Assembly: GCF_016481275.1 (NCBI RefSeq)
Contig: NZ_JAEMNW010000002.1
Location: 682,001 to 746,000, forward strand
Reading direction: 5' to 3'
DNA: 64,000 nt
Source of the DNA: Antrihabitans auranticaus
GTDB lineage: Bacteria > Actinomycetota > Actinomycetes > Mycobacteriales > Mycobacteriaceae
Of the stretch, positions 33,447 to 43,417 are shown piece by piece (position 1 is the first letter of the stretch; the number at the start of each line of letters is the position of its first letter). A program made the translations under genes and the position numbers. The notes beneath the pieces were generated by a model that was not told where the DNA came from, searched no databases, and worked only from the letters and a program-made list of their open reading frames with translations.

Positions 33447-34643
33447 ATGACCGAGTCGACTATCGCTGACGCTGACATCGACCAGAATGCCCAGCCGAAG
33501 CACAGCTTCCTGTCGCGGTTGTACACCGGCACAGGCGCCTTCGATGTCGTCGGCCGCAGGCGGTTCTACTACCTCCTGACCGGCGTGATCGTGCTGATCT
33601 GCTTGCTCAGCATCGTCTTCCGCGGCTTCACCCTCGGCATCGACTTCGAGGGCGGCTCAAAGATTCAGCTGCCCGCGGCAGGTGCCAGCACGGAACGCGT
33701 CGAAGAGGTCTACGCCCAGACGCTCGGCGAGGACCCCGTCTCGGTCCAGACCGTGGGCTCGGGATCCAGCGAAACGATCCAGATTCGTTCGGTTGCGCTC
33801 GACGCGGATCAGACGAATCGTTTGACGAACGCCCTGTTCGCGGAGTTCCAGCCGAAGGACAGGGACGGCAAGGCAAATCCGAACGAGATCAGTACCTCCG
33901 ACGTCAGTGAGACGTGGGGCGGTCAGATCACGCGCAAGGCTTTGATTGCGCTCGCGGTGTTCCTCGTGCTCGTGACTGTTTACATCGCGGTTCGCTTCGA
34001 GCGCGACATGGCGATTGCCGCGCTGTCCGCGCTGTTCTTCGATATGGCGGTTACCGCGGGCGTCTATTCGATCGTCGGGTTCGAAGTCACGCCCGCGACG
34101 GTCATCGGCATGCTGACGATTCTCGGATTCTCGCTGTACGACTCGGTCGTCGTCTTCGACAAGGTCGAGGAAAATACCCGTGGTGTGCTGCACCTGAAGA
34201 AGAAGACTTACGCCGAGCAAGCGAACCTTGCGATCAACCAGACCCTCATGCGGTCGATCAACACCACGCTCATCGGCGTGCTGCCGGTGATCGGATTGAT
34301 GGTCATTGCGGTGTGGCTGCTAGGGGTCGGCACCCTGAAGGACTTAGCCTTGGTCCAACTCGTCGGCATGATCGTCGGCGCGTATTCGTCGATCTTCTTC
34401 GCGACGCCGTTGCTGGTGTCGATCAAGGAGCGGTGGGGACCAGTGGCCGGACACACCAAAAAGGTGCTCGCTCGCCGGGACACGCTCGAATCGAAGGGGT
34501 CTGCGAAGGAACCCGCGGAGATCGTGGCGTCCGGATCGGGCGTCGCGTCGTCGACTACCACGACTCTTCGGAAGGCAGCTCCTGCGGACACTCCGCGACC
34601 AGGGAGCAGGCCGACCGGAAAGCGACACAAGAAGAGGCGCTGA
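33447..34643 (+). CDS. secF: protein translocase subunit SecF, 398 aa
   Basis: Six predicted helices; TM1 (about 35-55) precedes GFTLGIDFEGGSKIQL, and the C-terminal bundle has ILGFSLYDSVVVFDKVEEN, the SecF form of the proton-relay motif. The last 60 residues are basic and end KRHKKRR. It starts 2 nt after secD. The next lipoprotein gene begins 6 nt later, so transcription probably continues. Confidence 0.95.
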   Translation: MTESTIADADIDQNAQPKHSFLSRLYTGTGAFDVVGRRRFYYLLTGVIVLICLLSIVFRGFTLGIDFEGGSKIQLPAAGASTERVEEVYAQTLGEDPVSVQTVGSGSSETIQIRSVALDADQTNRLTNALFAEFQPKDRDGKANPNEISTSDVSETWGGQITRKALIALAVFLVLVTVYIAVRFERDMAIAALSALFFDMAVTAGVYSIVGFEVTPATVIGMLTILGFSLYDSVVVFDKVEENTRGVLHLKKKTYAEQANLAINQTLMRSINTTLIGVLPVIGLMVIAVWLLGVGTLKDLALVQLVGMIVGAYSSIFFATPLLVSIKERWGPVAGHTKKVLARRDTLESKGSAKEPAEIVASGSGVASSTTTTLRKAAPADTPRPGSRPTGKRHKKRR

Positions 34644-34649
34644 ACAACG

Positions 34650-36395
34650 ATGCGACCGGAGCAACGGGGCTTTGCACGAAAGCGGATCTCGATCGTCGGC
34701 ATCTTGGCCGCAGGCGCTCTTGCTGCGGGCCTGTTGACCAGCTGTTCGGATGATGAGCAGGTGCCGTCGATCGGTTATCTGATCGACAACCCGATCACCA
34801 CCTACAACGGAAATACGATCGACGGGGCGTACAGCGGTGCCGCGCAGGCGTTCCCGCGGGTGTTGACCGGGATGTCGTATATCGGGCCGCAGGGCGATCC
34901 GGTCGCCAATCCCGATTTCGGCACCGCGAACGAGGTTCCCGGCGGCGAGGCGAACGTACTGACCATCCAGTACCGCCTCAACAACGCGGCGGTGTACTCC
35001 GACGGCGTGCCGACCTCCTGCGAGGATCTCGTGCTTGCGTGGGCGGCACTGTCGGGAAAGTTCACCAAGGCCGATGACGAAGGCCGCTTGGTGCCGATGT
35101 TCAACGCGGGCGCGCGACCTGGGTACTCGGACATCGAGCGAGTCGACTGCCAACCGGGTTCCAAGGATGCAACAGTCGTTTTCCGCCCGGGCCGCAAGTT
35201 CGTCGATTGGAAGTCGTTGTTCTCGGCAACCGAGGTGATGCCGGCGCACATCGCGACGCAGGCTGCGGGTGTCGGCAGTATCGCCACAGTGGTCCAGTCC
35301 GGAGACAACGAGGCGGTGGGCAAGGTCGCGGACTTCTGGAACAACGGCTGGAAGTTGAAGCCGAACGAGATCGATCCGTCCGTGTTCGTGTCGTCCGGTC
35401 CGTACCGCGTCGAATCTTTCAGCGAGAGTGGCGAGTTGGTGCTCGTCGAGAACGACAAGTGGTGGGGTGCGAAGCCCGCGACTCCGCGAATCGTCGTATT
35501 CGGTAAAGGCGCGGACGTCCTGGACGAGATCGATTCCGGCGCGGTCGACGTGATCGACATCGGCGCGAACTCGGTGGCGGACCTGCCGCTCGACGGCCTG
35601 AAGGCCACCAACATGCCGTCGCGCAGCACCGAACAACTCGTTCTCGGTACGGGCGGGGTCTTCGCATCGGCCGATATGCGCAAGGCGCTGGCATTGTGCT
35701 CGCCGCGCCAGAAGCTGTACGACGACGTCGGCCATCCTGACTACAAGCCCGAGGCAGGGCTCGGATCCGGCGTTCTCAACTCGCGCATCGTGTCCCAGGA
35801 CTCGCTCATGTATGGCCCAGCTTCCGTAGAAGGCGGAAAGTATCCTGGCGCGGATGTTCCGGCTGCACAGGGTGCGGTAGCTGCCTCCGGCGCTCAGGCG
35901 CCGACCGTGCGGATCGGCTACCTCGCTCCGGATGAGCGCCGTGCCGAGACTGTCAAAGCCATCGCCGATGCGTGCGGGCCTGCCGGAATCAAAGTCGAGG
36001 ACGTTTCCTCGCCGACATTCGCACCGACGGCTCTGCTCGAAGGGCAGGTCGATGCGGTACTCGGAGGTACGGCGTCGGTGAGCGGGCCCGCGGGCAGCAT
36101 GTTGAACGGTCCGTCGCTGAGCGCGCTGCGCAGCGGCAGCGCGACCAATTACGGTCGATTCACGAATCCGCGGTACGACCAGATCGTCGACCAGCTGTTG
36201 ACGGATCCGGCGACGCAGGCACAACTGAATTTGTCGGTCGAAGCCGAAGCGTTGCTGTGGAGCGAGATGCCGTCGATTCCGCTGTTCGATGTGCCGCGAA
36301 CCGTGGCCTTTGCCGACGGGCTCGATGCCGGCATCGCCAATCCGACGAGGTCGGGAGCAGGCTGGAACATGGACCGTTGGGTCCTGCATTCATGA
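34650..36395 (+). CDS. ABC transporter substrate-binding lipoprotein (family 5), 581 aa
   Basis: A lipoprotein signal (KRISIVGILAAGALAAGLLTSC) places the lipidated Cys near residue 32. The mature part is a large periplasmic-binding protein of the peptide/nickel family, with a recognisable PTSCEDLVLAWAALSG region and SSGPYRVESFSESGELVLVENDKWWG. It is the counterpart of Rv2585c. No permease or ATPase subunit is adjacent, so the partner transporter must be encoded elsewhere or the protein has another envelope role. It sits between secF and apt with a 4-nt overlap into apt. Confidence 0.9.
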   Translation: MRPEQRGFARKRISIVGILAAGALAAGLLTSCSDDEQVPSIGYLIDNPITTYNGNTIDGAYSGAAQAFPRVLTGMSYIGPQGDPVANPDFGTANEVPGGEANVLTIQYRLNNAAVYSDGVPTSCEDLVLAWAALSGKFTKADDEGRLVPMFNAGARPGYSDIERVDCQPGSKDATVVFRPGRKFVDWKSLFSATEVMPAHIATQAAGVGSIATVVQSGDNEAVGKVADFWNNGWKLKPNEIDPSVFVSSGPYRVESFSESGELVLVENDKWWGAKPATPRIVVFGKGADVLDEIDSGAVDVIDIGANSVADLPLDGLKATNMPSRSTEQLVLGTGGVFASADMRKALALCSPRQKLYDDVGHPDYKPEAGLGSGVLNSRIVSQDSLMYGPASVEGGKYPGADVPAAQGAVAASGAQAPTVRIGYLAPDERRAETVKAIADACGPAGIKVEDVSSPTFAPTALLEGQVDAVLGGTASVSGPAGSMLNGPSLSALRSGSATNYGRFTNPRYDQIVDQLLTDPATQAQLNLSVEAEALLWSEMPSIPLFDVPRTVAFADGLDAGIANPTRSGAGWNMDRWVLHS

Positions 36396-36928
36396 CGGCT
36401 GCCGGCGACGCGGTCGGGAAACTGACCCGCTGGGTCGATGATTTCCCGGCGCCCGGAATTCGGTTCGCTGATCTGACGCCGGTTTTCGCCGACCACGACG
36501 GCTTTCGTGCGGTCATCGACGCGTTGCGCGCCATCGCGCCGGACACCGAACTTGTGGCGGGTATCGATGCGCGCGGCTTCCTCCTCGCGTCGGGCGTTGC
36601 GGTCGGCAAGGGCTGTGGTGTCCTGGCGGTCCGAAAGGGCGGCAAGCTGCCACCACCGGTGCTGTCGCGAGAGTACGACCTCGAATACGGCACCGCACGC
36701 CTGGAAATTCCCGCAGACGGGATCGACATCCAGGGAAAGCGAGTGCTGTTGATAGACGACGTACTCGCCACCGGAGGCACCATCGTCGCCGCTGCGGAGC
36801 TACTGACAGAAGCCGGCGCGCATGTGGTGGCCACCGCAGTCGTGCTCGAATTGTCAGCCCTGCAGGGCAGGAAAAAGATCGGCGGTCGCAGCGAGTTGGG
36901 TGAGCTGACCGCACTGGTACAGATCTGA
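36392..36928 (+). CDS. apt: adenine phosphoribosyltransferase, 178 aa
   Basis: Converts adenine and PRPP to AMP in purine salvage. The PRPP-binding motif VLLIDDVLATGGT is intact and the N-terminus (DDFPAPGIRFADLTPVFADHDGF) and LVAGIDARGFLLASGVAVGKG are typical. ATG 36392 overlaps the lipoprotein stop by ATGA. Position directly before rel is conserved in actinobacteria, linking purine nucleotide supply with (p)ppGpp metabolism. Confidence 0.95.
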   Translation: MTAAGDAVGKLTRWVDDFPAPGIRFADLTPVFADHDGFRAVIDALRAIAPDTELVAGIDARGFLLASGVAVGKGCGVLAVRKGGKLPPPVLSREYDLEYGTARLEIPADGIDIQGKRVLLIDDVLATGGTIVAAAELLTEAGAHVVATAVVLELSALQGRKKIGGRSELGELTALVQI

Positions 36929-36932
36929 CGAC

Positions 36933-36972
36933 TAAAGTTGTATGAATGGCCCTGCGGCGCAGCTCTTGCGCC
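36933..36972 (+). promoter_or_regulatory. rel promoter -10 and leader hairpin
   Basis: A TAAAGT hexamer at 36933-36938 follows the apt stop, and the predicted leader has a perfect 6-bp stem (GGCGCA, GCTCT loop, TGCGCC) at 36956-36972, about 30 nt before the GAGGAGG ribosome site of rel. No clear -35 is visible. The hairpin could influence rel translation; no evidence beyond the sequence. Confidence 0.4.
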
Positions 36973-37006
36973 AATGCCGAAGCGGTGCCGATGAGGAGGT
37001 GACGAC

Positions 37007-39376
37007 GTGACTCAGCATCTGGACAGCACGAATCTGAACAACACCGATGCGCAACAGGCGCCGAGCGCCGGGAAGTCGCCCGACCCCAAGCCGGCCGACG
37101 CGGAGACGGCTTCTCCGCCGCCCGTTCCGACATCCGCGTCGCGACGGGTCCGAGCTCGGTTGGCACGCCGGATCACGGCGCAGCGCAATGCGATAAAACC
37201 CGAGCTCGAGCCGCTTGTCGCGGTCCACAGGGAGCTGCATCCGAAGGCGAATCTCGGGCTGTTACAGCGCGCGTACGACACCGCCGACGAGCGGCACATG
37301 GGGCAACTGCGCAAGTCCGGAGATCCGTACATAACCCATCCGCTGGCCGTTGCGACGATTCTCGCCGAACTCGGCATGGACACGATTACTTTGGTGGCGG
37401 CTCTGCTGCACGACACCGTCGAAGACACGGGCTACACCCTCGCGCAGCTGACCGACGAATTCGGTGACGAGGTCGCGCACCTGGTCGACGGCGTCACCAA
37501 GTTGGACAAGGTCAACCTCGGCAATGCGGCCGAAGGCGAGACCATCCGCAAGATGATCATCGCCATGGCCCGTGACCCCCGCGTGCTCGTGATCAAGGTC
37601 GCCGACCGGTTGCACAACATGCGGACCATGCGCTTTCTCCCACCCGAGAAGCAGTCGCGCAAGGCGAAGGAAACGCTGGAAGTCATTGCGCCGCTGGCTC
37701 ATCGGCTCGGTATGGCGACGGTCAAGTGGGAACTCGAAGACCTATCCTTCGCGATCCTGCACCCAAAGAAGTACGACGAGATCGTGCGGCTGGTTGCCGA
37801 TCGTGCGCCGTCGCGCGACACGTATTTGGCCAAGGTCCGCGCCGAGATCAACGCGACGCTGTCGGCGTCGAAAATCACCGCGGTGGTCGAAGGGCGCCCG
37901 AAGCACTACTGGTCGATCTATCAGAAGATGATCGTGAAGGGCCGCGACTTCGACGACATTCATGATCTGGTCGGCGTACGAATCCTGTGCGACGAACTCC
38001 GGGACTGCTATGCGGCGGTCGGCGTCGTGCACTCGCTGTGGCAGCCGATGGCGGGGCGCTTCAAGGACTACATCGCGCAGCCGCGGTACGGGGTGTACCA
38101 GTCGCTGCACACCACGGTGATCGGGCCCGAGGGCAAACCTCTGGAGGTGCAGATCCGCACGACGGACATGCACCGGACCGCCGAATTCGGCATCGCCGCG
38201 CACTGGCGGTACAAGGAGACCAAGGGCAAGCACTCGGGTGACGCCGCTGAGGTCGACGACATGGCATGGATGCGGCAACTGCTCGACTGGCAGCGTGAGG
38301 CCGCGGATCCCGGCGAGTTCCTCGAGTCGCTGCGCTACGACCTTGCGGTCAAAGAGATCTTCGTCTTCACGCCGAAGGGTGACGTCGTCACCCTGCCGGC
38401 CGGGTCGACGCCGATCGACTTCGCGTACGCGGTCCATACCGAGGTCGGGCACAGGTGCATCGGCGCCCGCGTGAACGGTCGGCTGGTGGCGTTGGAGCGC
38501 GAACTAGAGAACGGCGAGGTCGTCGAGGTGTTCACCTCGAAGGCCGTCAACGCGGGACCGAGCCGCGACTGGCAATCGTTCGTGGTGTCACCGCGGGCGA
38601 AGGCGAAGATTCGGCAGTGGTTCGCGAAAGAACGTCGCGAAGAAGCGCTCGAGGCCGGCAAGGATGCGATCGGCAAGGAGGTCCGCCGTGTCGGACTGCC
38701 ATTGCAGCGCTTGATGAATGCCGAGTCGATGTCGGCGATCGCACACGAACTTCGGTACGTCGACGTCTCTGCGCTGTATGCGGCGGTGGGGGAGCGGAAC
38801 GTATCCGCCCAGCACGTCGTGCAGCGTTTGGTTGTGCAACTCGGCGGCCTCGGTGACGTCGAGGAGGAGCTTGCCGAGCGGTCGACGCCGTCGACCACGC
38901 ACGCGCGCCCACGTTCGACCGGCGACGCGGGTGTTCTCGTGCCCGGCGCACCCGGAACGGTCGCCAAGCTCGCCAAGTGTTGCACGCCCGTACCAGGTGA
39001 CGAGATTCTGGGCTTCGTCACGCGCGGCGGCGCCGTGTCCGTGCACCGGACCGACTGCACCAATGCGAAGTCGCTGCGCGAGCAGGAAGAACGCATCATC
39101 GAAGTCGAATGGGCGCCGTCGCCGTCGTCGGTCTTCCTCGTTGCGATCCAGATCGAAGCGCTCGATCGGCATCGACTGCTCTCCGACGTCACGAAGGTGC
39201 TTGCCGACGAGCGGGTCAACATCCTGTCGGCGTCGGTCACCACGTCGGGTGATCGTGTCGCAGTCAGCAAATTCACCTTCGAGATGGGTGATCCCAAGCA
39301 CCTCGGGCACGTACTCAACGTCGTCCGCAACGTGGAAGGCGTGTACGACGTCTACCGCGTGACCTCTGCGGCGTAG
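37007..39376 (+). CDS. relA: bifunctional (p)ppGpp synthetase/hydrolase Rel, 789 aa
   Basis: The stringent-response enzyme. An HD hydrolase domain has [12 protein letters not shown]; the synthetase domain has [29 protein letters not shown] and [18 protein letters not shown]; then a TGS domain ([32 protein letters not shown]) and a C-terminal ACT domain. Both active centres look intact, so it should make and degrade (p)ppGpp, as the single long Rel does in mycobacteria. GTG 37007 has GAGGAGG just upstream. Two hairpins downstream separate it from convergent ppiB. Confidence 0.96.
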   Translation: MTQHLDSTNLNNTDAQQAPSAGKSPDPKPADAETASPPPVPTSASRRVRARLARRITAQRNAIKPELEPLVAVHRELHPKANLGLLQRAYDTADERHMGQLRKSGDPYITHPLAVATILAELGMDTITLVAALLHDTVEDTGYTLAQLTDEFGDEVAHLVDGVTKLDKVNLGNAAEGETIRKMIIAMARDPRVLVIKVADRLHNMRTMRFLPPEKQSRKAKETLEVIAPLAHRLGMATVKWELEDLSFAILHPKKYDEIVRLVADRAPSRDTYLAKVRAEINATLSASKITAVVEGRPKHYWSIYQKMIVKGRDFDDIHDLVGVRILCDELRDCYAAVGVVHSLWQPMAGRFKDYIAQPRYGVYQSLHTTVIGPEGKPLEVQIRTTDMHRTAEFGIAAHWRYKETKGKHSGDAAEVDDMAWMRQLLDWQREAADPGEFLESLRYDLAVKEIFVFTPKGDVVTLPAGSTPIDFAYAVHTEVGHRCIGARVNGRLVALERELENGEVVEVFTSKAVNAGPSRDWQSFVVSPRAKAKIRQWFAKERREEALEAGKDAIGKEVRRVGLPLQRLMNAESMSAIAHELRYVDVSALYAAVGERNVSAQHVVQRLVVQLGGLGDVEEELAERSTPSTTHARPRSTGDAGVLVPGAPGTVAKLAKCCTPVPGDEILGFVTRGGAVSVHRTDCTNAKSLREQEERIIEVEWAPSPSSVFLVAIQIEALDRHRLLSDVTKVLADERVNILSASVTTSGDRVAVSKFTFEMGDPKHLGHVLNVVRNVEGVYDVYRVTSAA

Positions 39377-39398
39377 CTCGGCCGACGTCGGCCGAGCT
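39375..39398. terminator. 24-bp perfect palindrome after rel
   Basis: AGCTCGGCCGAC and GTCGGCCGAGCT form an uninterrupted palindrome that begins in the rel stop codon. A GC-rich stem at this place probably ends the rel transcript, though there is no T-tract. Confidence 0.6.
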
Positions 39399-39418
39399 GC
39401 CGGAGTTCGACGACGCGA

Positions 39419-39450
39419 TCCACTTCTCCGTTTGCCGATGGAGAAGTGGA
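39419..39450. terminator. 11-bp stem hairpin between rel and ppiB
   Basis: TCCACTTCTCC and GGAGAAGTGGA pair perfectly around a 10-nt loop. It lies 21 bp before the ppiB stop, in the convergent gap, and probably serves as the bidirectional terminator of rel and ppiB. Confidence 0.65.
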
Positions 39451-39470
39451 CCGCAGCTGGTCGACCGTTG

Positions 39471-40289
39471 TCAGTAGTCCACGGTTACGGATGTGATGTC
39501 GGCAGGTAGAACCGGCTTTCCGTCAGCGGCGCCGCCCGGACCCGGAACGATTCCGCCTGCGCCGATCTTGTCGAGGGTCGCAAGGCCGGGTTCGTCGATG
39601 GTGCCGAAGATCGTGTAGTCCGGCGGGAACTGCGAATCTCCGAACACGAGGAAGAACTGGCTGCCGTTCGTGTTCGTGCCCGCACCGCTGTTGGCCATCG
39701 CCACGACGCCGCGCTTGTACAGGTCGCCCTTGGCGAACTCGCCCTCGTTCTTCGGCACCGGGTACTCGTCGTTGAACTGGTACCCGGGGGAGCCTGTTCC
39801 GGTTCCCGTCGGGTCGCCACACTGCAACAGCTTGGCGGTCGGGCTGTCGACGAGCCGGTGGCACGTGGTGTTGTCGAAGAAACCCTGACTTGCGAGGCTG
39901 AGGAAGCTGTTCACCGTGCACGGCGACTTCACGTTGTCGAGGGTGAGTCCGATGGGACCCTGCGCCGTTTCGATGCTCGCGGTGACCACCTCGGTGGTCT
40001 CCTCGCCGTCGGTACTCGGCGGCGCGACCTCTCGGGCCGGAGGCTGCTGACTGGGCGGATATGCGCAGCCAGTGGCTGGGCTGACAATGGACGGAATGGC
40101 AGCTGCCTCGTCGTCGCTGCCCTTGGTGAGTACGTAGACGAGGGCAATTCCCGCTACGAGCACCACAACGCCGACGACCGAACCGGCGATGGTGAGTTGC
40201 TTTCGCTGGCGCGCTTTCTGTGCGCGTCGCTCGAGCTGGCGCTCCAATTTGCGCTTCGCCGCCTCACGTCGCTGTTCATTGGTTGGCAC
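39471..40289 (-). CDS. ppiB: membrane-anchored cyclophilin-type peptidyl-prolyl isomerase, 272 aa
   Basis: A basic cytoplasmic N-terminus (KRKLERQLERRAQKARQRKQ) and one transmembrane helix (about 32-52, VVGVVVLVAGIALVYVL) anchor an extracytoplasmic cyclophilin domain from about residue 105. The domain has GFFDNTTCHRL, GSPGYQFNDEYP, AMANSGAGTNTNGSQFFLVFG and FGTIDEPGLATLDKI, so the isomerase core is complete. It speeds proline isomerisation in exported proteins. GTG 40289 has GGGAGGA 8 nt upstream and gives VPTNEQRREA. It is the counterpart of Rv2582, divergent from hisS. Confidence 0.93.
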   Translation of the reverse strand: MPTNEQRREAAKRKLERQLERRAQKARQRKQLTIAGSVVGVVVLVAGIALVYVLTKGSDDEAAAIPSIVSPATGCAYPPSQQPPAREVAPPSTDGEETTEVVTASIETAQGPIGLTLDNVKSPCTVNSFLSLASQGFFDNTTCHRLVDSPTAKLLQCGDPTGTGTGSPGYQFNDEYPVPKNEGEFAKGDLYKRGVVAMANSGAGTNTNGSQFFLVFGDSQFPPDYTIFGTIDEPGLATLDKIGAGGIVPGPGGAADGKPVLPADITSVTVDY

Positions 40290-40347
40290 TACTGTCGTCC
40301 TCCCTGGTCCATTCGTCATTCGGGAACTGCTACTGGCAGTTCGACCG

Positions 40348-40396
40348 AGGTATGAGTTTGCCATCCATACCTGAGACAGGCCTTACTGGCCGTCTC
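40348..40396. other. two inverted repeats in the ppiB-hisS gap
   Basis: AGGTATG and CATACCT (40348-40354, 40366-40372) and an adjoining hairpin GAGACaGGCC-TTACT-GGCCGTCTC (40373-40396, one bulge) lie in the 170-bp gap between the divergent ppiB and hisS genes. Both neighbours start here, so these are not ordinary terminators; operators, a hisS leader structure or a scar of a deleted gene are possible. Confidence 0.5.
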
Positions 40397-40459
40397 TGGG
40401 CGCGCCGAAACCCATAGTCGTTGGACTACGGTGGCGCCCTCGAGGGAAGCTTGTTCATC

Positions 40460-41734
40460 GTGAGCACGCCAAGTACCTTCTCCGGCCCCAAGGGCATCCC
40501 CGATTACGCACCGCCGTCGTCGGCAGAGTTCGTCGCGGTCCGCGACGGCCTGACCCGCGCAGCACGACTCGCCGGCTACGGGCACATCGAGTTGCCGATC
40601 TTCGAAGACACCGGACTGTTCGCGCGGGGCGTCGGTGAATCCACGGACGTGGTGAGCAAAGAGATGTACACCTTTGCCGATCGCGGCGGCAGAAGCGTGA
40701 CACTGCGCCCGGAGGGCACTGCGGGTGTCATGCGCGCGGTCATAGAGCATGGCCTGGATCGCGGTGTACTCCCGGTGAAGGTCACTTACGCGGGTCCGTT
40801 CTTTCGCTACGAACGACCGCAGGCAGGCCGCTACCGGCAACTGCAGCAAGTGGGTGTCGAAGCGATCGGCATCGACGATCCTGCATTGGACGCCGAGGTC
40901 ATCGCTGTTGCAGACGCGGGATTCCGTGGTTTGGGGCTGACCGGGTTCAGGCTCGAAATCACGTCGCTCGGCGACGACACGTGCCGACCGCAGTATCGAG
41001 AGCTGTTGCAGGAGTTCCTGTTCGAGCTCGATCTGGATCCGGAGACGCGCAAGCGCGCCGAGCTCAACCCGCTGCGCGTTCTCGATGACAAGCGGCCGGA
41101 AGTCCGCGCGCTGACTGCTGACGCGCCCCTGATGATCGATCACCTGTCGGAAACCGCGAAGGCGCACTTCGACGAGGTGCTCGGGCATCTCGACGCAATG
41201 AACGTGCCCTATGTGATCAACCCGCGGATGGTGCGCGGGCTCGACTACTACACCAAGACGACCTTCGAATTCGTGCACGACGGACTCGGCGCACAGTCCG
41301 GAATCGGTGGCGGTGGTCGCTACGACGGCCTGATGGCTCAGCTGGGCGGACAACCACTTTCGGGCATCGGCTTCGGGCTCGGCGTCGACCGCACGATTCT
41401 CGCGCTCGCCGCCGAAGGCAAGTCGGCCGGCAACCCAGCGCGGTGCGACGTGTTCGGCGTGCCCCTCGGCGACGCGGCCAAATCGAAGCTTGTCGCGATC
41501 GCCGCACAGCTACGCGCCGAGGGCATCAGCGTCGACCTCGCCTACGGTGGCCGCGGCGTCAAGGGCGCGATGAAGGCTGCGGACCGGTCGGGCGCCACAA
41601 TCGCGCTCGTACTCGGTGAACGAGATATTGCGGACGGGACGATCGGCGTGAAAGATCTGAGTACTGGCGTGCAACACCAGGTTTCGCTCGACCAGATCGT
41701 CACGAATGTAGGAGACCTACTTGCCGATCGATGA
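40460..41734 (+). CDS. hisS: histidyl-tRNA synthetase, 424 aa
   Basis: A class II synthetase for tRNA-His. Motif 1 region [13 protein letters not shown], motif 2 [14 protein letters not shown] and [23 protein letters not shown], the His-binding [15 protein letters not shown] and motif 3 [12 protein letters not shown] are all present, with a C-terminal anticodon-binding domain. GTG 40460 is chosen because the preceding GAGGGAAG gives a ribosome site 10 nt away. The metallo-hydrolase gene usually found between ppiB and hisS is missing. The next gene starts inside its last codons. Confidence 0.96.
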   Translation: MSTPSTFSGPKGIPDYAPPSSAEFVAVRDGLTRAARLAGYGHIELPIFEDTGLFARGVGESTDVVSKEMYTFADRGGRSVTLRPEGTAGVMRAVIEHGLDRGVLPVKVTYAGPFFRYERPQAGRYRQLQQVGVEAIGIDDPALDAEVIAVADAGFRGLGLTGFRLEITSLGDDTCRPQYRELLQEFLFELDLDPETRKRAELNPLRVLDDKRPEVRALTADAPLMIDHLSETAKAHFDEVLGHLDAMNVPYVINPRMVRGLDYYTKTTFEFVHDGLGAQSGIGGGGRYDGLMAQLGGQPLSGIGFGLGVDRTILALAAEGKSAGNPARCDVFGVPLGDAAKSKLVAIAAQLRAEGISVDLAYGGRGVKGAMKAADRSGATIALVLGERDIADGTIGVKDLSTGVQHQVSLDQIVTNVGDLLADR

Positions 41735-42365
41735 TGGGTCGCCGACCGCTGTCAAGATCTCGCTCGACTTCGCACCGACTGAACTGATAGACCGAAGGCT
41801 GCGCCGCGTGGCTTTGGTATCGGCGGAAGTCGGTCTGGCGGTCGGGCTCGTGAGCGCAATCTTCGTGCGCTGGCAGGTCGCAGTCGTGATCGCCGTGGTG
41901 GTCGGTGCTCCGGTGGCCATCTTTGCGTACTTCATGTCGCGCCGGCGGATGTGGCTTGCGGGCACGGTCGTGCATTCGACGCGCGCATTTTCGACGCGTC
42001 GCCTCGACCTCGCACATACTGTGACGGCCGAACTGCTGGTGCGGATCGCCCGGTTCAACCAGGTCAGCGTGTTGCTCAGTGACGGGTCGACGTCGGTGAC
42101 CGTGCTGCTCGCGATCTACCTCGATGCCGCGGGTCGCGAACTCGAACCGTTGCCGCTGCGCAAGCTGGCGGACGCGCTTGCGACGAGCGAGTTGGTCGCC
42201 GCGGCCGCGGTGTCGTCGGTGCTGCTGCAACAACTTCGAGCAGAGGCGCGCGACGCGGTGCTCGGCGAGCGCCCGCTGTATCAGGCGATGGCGCTCGCTC
42301 GCGATTCCGGTCGATCGGGTCTTACGGCGTTGACCGATGCGGAAGTGGCCGCTCTGGTCAACTGA
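41721..42365 (+). CDS. uncharacterised membrane protein, 214 aa
   Basis: I do not recognise the family. Two adjacent helices (about 32-50 and 53-70, [16 protein letters not shown] and [20 protein letters not shown]) follow a cytoplasmic N-terminus; the remaining 140 residues are soluble, rich in Ala and Leu, and mostly helical. TTG 41721 is chosen for the AGGAG 6 nt upstream, overlapping hisS by 14 nt. This coupling suggests co-translation with hisS. The gene ends 44 nt before mdh. Confidence 0.7.
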   Translation: MPIDDGSPTAVKISLDFAPTELIDRRLRRVALVSAEVGLAVGLVSAIFVRWQVAVVIAVVVGAPVAIFAYFMSRRRMWLAGTVVHSTRAFSTRRLDLAHTVTAELLVRIARFNQVSVLLSDGSTSVTVLLAIYLDAAGRELEPLPLRKLADALATSELVAAAAVSSVLLQQLRAEARDAVLGERPLYQAMALARDSGRSGLTALTDAEVAALVN

Positions 42366-42409
42366 CCTAAAGTGGCGATCGAACGCAGTTCGCTACCGGG
42401 GGAGATGTT

Positions 42410-43408
42410 GTGACCGATTCGCCAGTGACCGTTACCGTGACCGGGGCCTCCGGCCAGATCGCGTATGGACTGCTGTTTCGAATCGCGGGTGGGGCCATGC
42501 TCGGCGCCGACGCGCCGATCCGCCTCCGGTTGCTCGAGATTCCCGCTGCGGTCGGGGCGCTCGAAGGCGTGGCGATGGAGCTCGAGGACGGGGCCTACCC
42601 GCTCCTGACGTCGATCGACATCACCGACGATGCCGGCGTGGCGTTCGACGGCGCCGACATCGCGATGCTCGTCGGTGCCCGGCCCCGGACCAAGGGCATG
42701 GAGCGGTCCGACTTGCTCTCGGCGAACGGTGCGATCTTCACTGCCGCGGGCGCGGCGATCAATGCGGCTGCGGCGGACGACATCAAGGTCCTCGTCGTCG
42801 GCAATCCTGCAAACACGAACGCGATGATTGCGATGAACAATGCGCCCGACGTCCCGCGGTCGCGATTCACTGCCCTGACGCGCCTCGACCACAATCGGGC
42901 AATCGCGCAGTTGGCGAAGAAGACCGGCGCCCCGGCGTCGGTGATCCGGCGGGCTTCCATCTGGGGCAATCACTCGAATACGCAGTACCCGGACATTTTT
43001 CACGCGACGATCGCCGACCGGCCTGCTCTCGACGTGGTGGGCGACGAAAACTGGCTGGTCGACGACTTCATCCCCACTGTCCAAGAACGCGGCACAGCGA
43101 TCATCAAGACGCGCGGTGCTTCGTCTGCGGCGAGCGCTGCGAACGCCGCGATCAACCATGTCCGCGACTGGGTGCGGGGGACACCCGACGGCGACTGGGT
43201 GTCGATGGCTGTGTGCTCGGACGGCTCCTACGATGTACCCGAAGGGCTTGTCTCGTCGTTCCCGGTCACGTGCGCGGGTGGTGAGTACACGATCGTCCCA
43301 GGTTTGGATATCAACGAATTCTCGCGCACGCGCATCGATGCGAGCGTTGCCGAATTGACTCACGAACGCGATGCGGTCCGTCAGCTGGGCTTCATCGGCC
43401 CAGCCTGA
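42410..43408 (+). CDS. mdh: malate dehydrogenase, 332 aa
   Basis: NAD-dependent malate dehydrogenase of the TCA cycle, of the cytosolic-type branch used by actinobacteria. The nucleotide motif [15 protein letters not shown] is at the N-terminus; the substrate arginines lie in [15 protein letters not shown]; the catalytic Asp-His pair in TRLDHNRA and [16 protein letters not shown] 42410 has GGGGGAG 6 nt upstream, and a TAAAGT hexamer at 42368-42373 is a candidate -10. It converges on the T7SS-like gene 9 nt away. Confidence 0.96.
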   Translation: MTDSPVTVTVTGASGQIAYGLLFRIAGGAMLGADAPIRLRLLEIPAAVGALEGVAMELEDGAYPLLTSIDITDDAGVAFDGADIAMLVGARPRTKGMERSDLLSANGAIFTAAGAAINAAAADDIKVLVVGNPANTNAMIAMNNAPDVPRSRFTALTRLDHNRAIAQLAKKTGAPASVIRRASIWGNHSNTQYPDIFHATIADRPALDVVGDENWLVDDFIPTVQERGTAIIKTRGASSAASAANAAINHVRDWVRGTPDGDWVSMAVCSDGSYDVPEGLVSSFPVTCAGGEYTIVPGLDINEFSRTRIDASVAELTHERDAVRQLGFIGPA

Positions 43409-43417
43409 CGGTCCTGC

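Noticed and set aside
34344-36389. 681-codon open frame antisense to the substrate-binding lipoprotein
   Set aside because: Shadow frame opposite a clear lipoprotein gene; Arg/His-rich and without motifs.
42374-42400. CGAAC-GCA-GTTCG before mdh considered as a LexA box
   Set aside because: The half-sites are separated by 3 rather than 4 bp, which breaks the SOS-box geometry.
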